The notes under the pieces were generated by a model, which was given only the letters and a program-made list of their open reading frames with translations, was not told the DNA's origin and did no database searches. From Glaciecola sp. UBA2563 (lineage in GTDB: Bacteria > Pseudomonadota > Gammaproteobacteria > Enterobacterales > Alteromonadaceae), in NCBI GenBank assembly GCA_002340325.1, contig DDLV01000153.1, forward strand, positions 23,894 to 72,781: a stretch of DNA of 48,888 nucleotides. Direction: 5' to 3'. Each line of letters opens with the position of its first letter. Position 1 is the first letter of the stretch. Both the position numbers and the translations under genes were made by a program. Shown here piece after piece: positions 46,544 through 48,888 of this stretch.

Positions 46544-47782
46544 CTAACGCGCCATTTTTATCACAGCGCCAAGCAATACATTGCATCCCGCGGCAATATC
46601 ATCGAATGTCGCGTTCTCCGCTTCATTATGACTTATGCCTTGTTCACATGGGATGAAAATCATAGCCGTTGGCGCCACCTTCGATACATAAACAGAATCA
46701 TGTCCCGCACCGCTGAACATTTCTTGATGAGAATAGCCAAATTGCTTAACACTGTCAGATATTGCGGCAATACAGTTGGGGTCAAAATCAATTGCAGCAG
46801 ACTGCCACTCATCTTCAATCTGATACGTCAACGACTTTTCATCACAGTGTTTTTTCACAATATCGCGGAATTCCGCTTCGATTTCAGTGAGTGTATCTTC
46901 CTCTGGATGACGAAGGTCTACCGCAAGGACCAGTTTTTCTGGGACTGTATTTCTCGAACCAGGCTCAACCTTGATATCGCCAAAGGTTACTCTTGCCCAT
47001 GGCGCGTAACGCTTGGTCATTTGATATAAATCTGTACAAATCGCACTCATGCCCGCGACTGGGTCTTGGCGCTGCTCCATTGGCGTTGGACCAGCATGGA
47101 CAGGCTGACCATGGATGATCAAATCATACCAACGAATACCCTGTACACCTTTAACGATGCCAATTTGTAAATTTTTCTTTTCTAAAATAGGACCTTGTTC
47201 AATGTGCAGTTCGAACGCGGCTTTTACGGGGAAAGGCTGGCATTTTTCGACACCCAACATGTTTAAGCGCAAAAGTTCGTCTTTTATCGATACGTTATTT
47301 TTATCCTTTCTTTGCCACCCATATTCTGTTGCGAATTCACCGCACCACACACCAGACCCGATCATAGCAGGAGAGAAGCGAGCACCTTCTTCATTGGTCC
47401 ACGCTGCAATATCTATAGAGTAAGGGAGCGATTGGTTGTTTTCATGAAGCGTCCTTACAATCTCTAATCCGGACAATACGCCATAAACACCGTCGAATTT
47501 ACCTCCGGTGGGTTGTGTATCCAAGTGACTGCCAATTAGAATGACTTCTTTTGAATCCCCACTCCCACAATATCGAATAAAAAGGTTACCCATTTCATCA
47601 TAACGATGTTCACAGCCAATATCAGACGCCCACTGGATCAAAAGCTCTCTTCCTTCCTTATCAAGGTCGGTCAGCGCCTGTCGATTACTACCGCCTTTTG
47701 CAGTGGCGCCAATTTTTGCCATGGACATGATGGAGTGCCATAGGCGATCGGCATTTATTTGTAATGCAGTAATCTGCGTCAT
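46544..47782 (-). CDS. Zn-dependent hydrolase, hydantoinase/carbamoylase family
   Basis: A 412-residue amidase of the M20-type family that includes N-carbamoyl-L-amino-acid hydrolase, beta-ureidopropionase and allantoate amidohydrolase. Metal-site blocks: GSHLDTQPTGGKFDGVYGVL, NEEGARFSPAMIGSGVW, ELHIEQGPILE and GAGHDSVYVSKVAPTAM ending in GISHNEAE. It splits a ureido group to an amine, CO2 and ammonia. Its place between a guanidine hydrolase-like gene and an SSADH-like gene suggests that its substrate is the ureido product of the first enzyme. GAGGG lies 8 bases before the ATG. Confidence 0.88.
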   Translation of the reverse strand: MTQITALQINADRLWHSIMSMAKIGATAKGGSNRQALTDLDKEGRELLIQWASDIGCEHRYDEMGNLFIRYCGSGDSKEVILIGSHLDTQPTGGKFDGVYGVLSGLEIVRTLHENNQSLPYSIDIAAWTNEEGARFSPAMIGSGVWCGEFATEYGWQRKDKNNVSIKDELLRLNMLGVEKCQPFPVKAAFELHIEQGPILEKKNLQIGIVKGVQGIRWYDLIIHGQPVHAGPTPMEQRQDPVAGMSAICTDLYQMTKRYAPWARVTFGDIKVEPGSRNTVPEKLVLAVDLRHPEEDTLTEIEAEFRDIVKKHCDEKSLTYQIEDEWQSAAIDFDPNCIAAISDSVKQFGYSHQEMFSGAGHDSVYVSKVAPTAMIFIPCEQGISHNEAENATFDDIAAGCNVLLGAVIKMAR

Positions 47783-47841
47783 TTCTGTACCCTCTCTCGC
47801 GAAGTAAAGTAAACGCGCTTAAGTTAGTCCCCTGAAGTTCA

Positions 47842-48753
47842 TTATGCAGGTTCACGCTTAAGCGGTTGACACATACAATGAATCCCTCCGCCACCGGATG
47901 TAAACATAGATAAATCGGGTGCAAATACGTCAAGACCGTGCGCTTTGGCTTTTTCAATGAGTTCTTTACTTTGCTCAGGTATCATCACTCTATCATTGCC
48001 AAGTGCAACAACGTTCACACCCAGCTCCAAAACGCTACGGTATGAAATATCAATAATTTCAATGTGTTTAGATGTAAACCAATCTAATAACTCATCTTCT
48101 ACCGCCTGAGTGCAAACAGCTGCAAGCTTTTCAGAAAGCATGGCGACTTTTACATCGAGATGCAAAAAATATGGGTCAAATTCATACGCTTTAAATTCCC
48201 AGCCTTCAGCTTCAACCCAGGACTTCATTTGTAAAAGACCCGCTTCAGATGTTCTTTCACCCGTGTAACCGCATAGGATAACACCCGGTTCCAACACCAT
48301 AAAATCGCCGCCTTCGAATGTTCCTGCGGTTATGATGTCGTAAATTGGGATATCTTTACGTTGATAAAACTTTACCAACTCAACCCATTCGCCTCTTCTC
48401 CATGGGCTATAAAGTTGGGTTATAACGGGGCCCCAGGGTGTCATCACTGACGAGTCTCGCGCATAGATTTGATAGGGCAGATTAGTGTCAGGTTCAAGTA
48501 GATGAGGCGTTACCCCGGCATGTTGATACATCTGAAGCATATTTTGATACTGCTCTTTTGCAACTTCGGCATCGTAATGTCTACCTAGACGAACCGAACG
48601 ACGTGACATGGCATTACCCATCTGCCAAGAATAATTGTCCATAGGACCAATCAATACATCTTTGAGCACCCCATATTCCGAGTCCATACCCCACTGGGAT
48701 AACCTACTTGTGCCACCCCCATCCATTCTTCGTTTATAAGTAAACTCGCTCAT
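47842..48753 (-). CDS. DDAH/arginine deiminase-like guanidino hydrolase
   Basis: A 303-residue enzyme of the amidinotransferase/dimethylargininase fold. Probable catalytic residues are Asp100 (YARDSS), Glu147 (GTFEGGDFM), His198 and Asp200 (FLHLDVKV) and Cys293 (GGGIHCM). Family members hydrolyse or transfer the amidino group of arginine-like compounds, giving a ureido product and ammonia or an amine. The substrate cannot be read from the sequence. It is first in an operon with a carbamoylase-type hydrolase (59 bases apart) and an SSADH-like gene, which points to stepwise breakdown of a guanidino acid. Function of this exact member is inferred. Confidence 0.85.
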   Translation of the reverse strand: MSEFTYKRRMDGGGTSRLSQWGMDSEYGVLKDVLIGPMDNYSWQMGNAMSRRSVRLGRHYDAEVAKEQYQNMLQMYQHAGVTPHLLEPDTNLPYQIYARDSSVMTPWGPVITQLYSPWRRGEWVELVKFYQRKDIPIYDIITAGTFEGGDFMVLEPGVILCGYTGERTSEAGLLQMKSWVEAEGWEFKAYEFDPYFLHLDVKVAMLSEKLAAVCTQAVEDELLDWFTSKHIEIIDISYRSVLELGVNVVALGNDRVMIPEQSKELIEKAKAHGLDVFAPDLSMFTSGGGGIHCMCQPLKREPA

Positions 48754-48888
48754 TGATTGTTTATCATCCTAACATTCTTGCGTTTTCAAATTTCACAGCT
48801 CTACCCAGCTGACCAGATGCTACCCATAAGCTCTTCGGGATTTAACTATTATTGAACGTTTAAGTCGAGCTATCTAGCTGCGGCATGT
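48754..48888. other. Upstream region of the guanidino-hydrolase operon
   Basis: The last 135 bases hold no gene and should carry the operon promoter on the minus strand. AGGA lies about 13 bases before the start codon. No clear hexamer pair or palindrome was found. Confidence 0.4.

Overview
The window looks like chromosomal DNA of a marine gammaproteobacterium of the Alteromonadales type. This is inferred from protein style and moderate base composition: a DUF2982-like protein next to parC, an exosortase A (XrtA) exopolysaccharide locus, and gdhA. No rRNA, tRNA, CRISPR array, insertion sequence or prophage was seen.

Positions 1-30051 are dominated by one large exopolysaccharide (EPS) locus of the XrtA/PEP-CTERM type. 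The left block holds an acidic protein cut by the window edge, an ExeA-like ATPase, an outer-membrane beta-barrel protein, a tyrosine autokinase, a Wzz-like chain-length protein and a Wza-like export lipoprotein. From a divergent promoter region at 7556-7845 the locus runs rightward: initiating sugar transferase, polysaccharide deacetylase, exosortase A, an unrecognised 507-residue protein and a Wzy/O-antigen ligase-like protein. The rest faces left (14865-26513): three GT4/GT1-type glycosyltransferases, a Wzx flippase, an AsnB-like amidotransferase, a FemAB-like GNAT protein, a GT2 glycosyltransferase and an 883-residue protein resembling PcRGLX/YetA (PL26-like) enzymes. These genes can account for starting, extending, modifying, flipping, polymerising and exporting a polysaccharide. 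No PEP-CTERM substrate of the exosortase is visible here.

At the right edge of the EPS locus (27512-30051) is a compact module on the minus strand: a 63-residue protein with a Tat-like signal, a PqqD-like protein, an HprK-related kinase and an NTP_transf_5 nucleotidyltransferase. It resembles peptide-modifying systems and is the best candidate for incompletely described biology. It has a promoter-like site with an adjoining palindrome. Upstream is a roughly 460-base non-coding stretch rich in hairpins.

The right third holds unrelated units: a DUF3592-like membrane protein; a TetR repressor divergent from an RND efflux pair with a perfect 17-bp operator-like palindrome between them; a DUF2982-like protein; a BarA-like hybrid kinase with a 7TMR-DISM sensor; parC; a GIY-YIG protein; a 186-bp inverted-repeat element resembling a MITE; gdhA; and a three-gene operon (DDAH/ADI-like hydrolase, carbamoylase-type hydrolase, succinate-semialdehyde dehydrogenase) that suggests breakdown of a guanidino compound.
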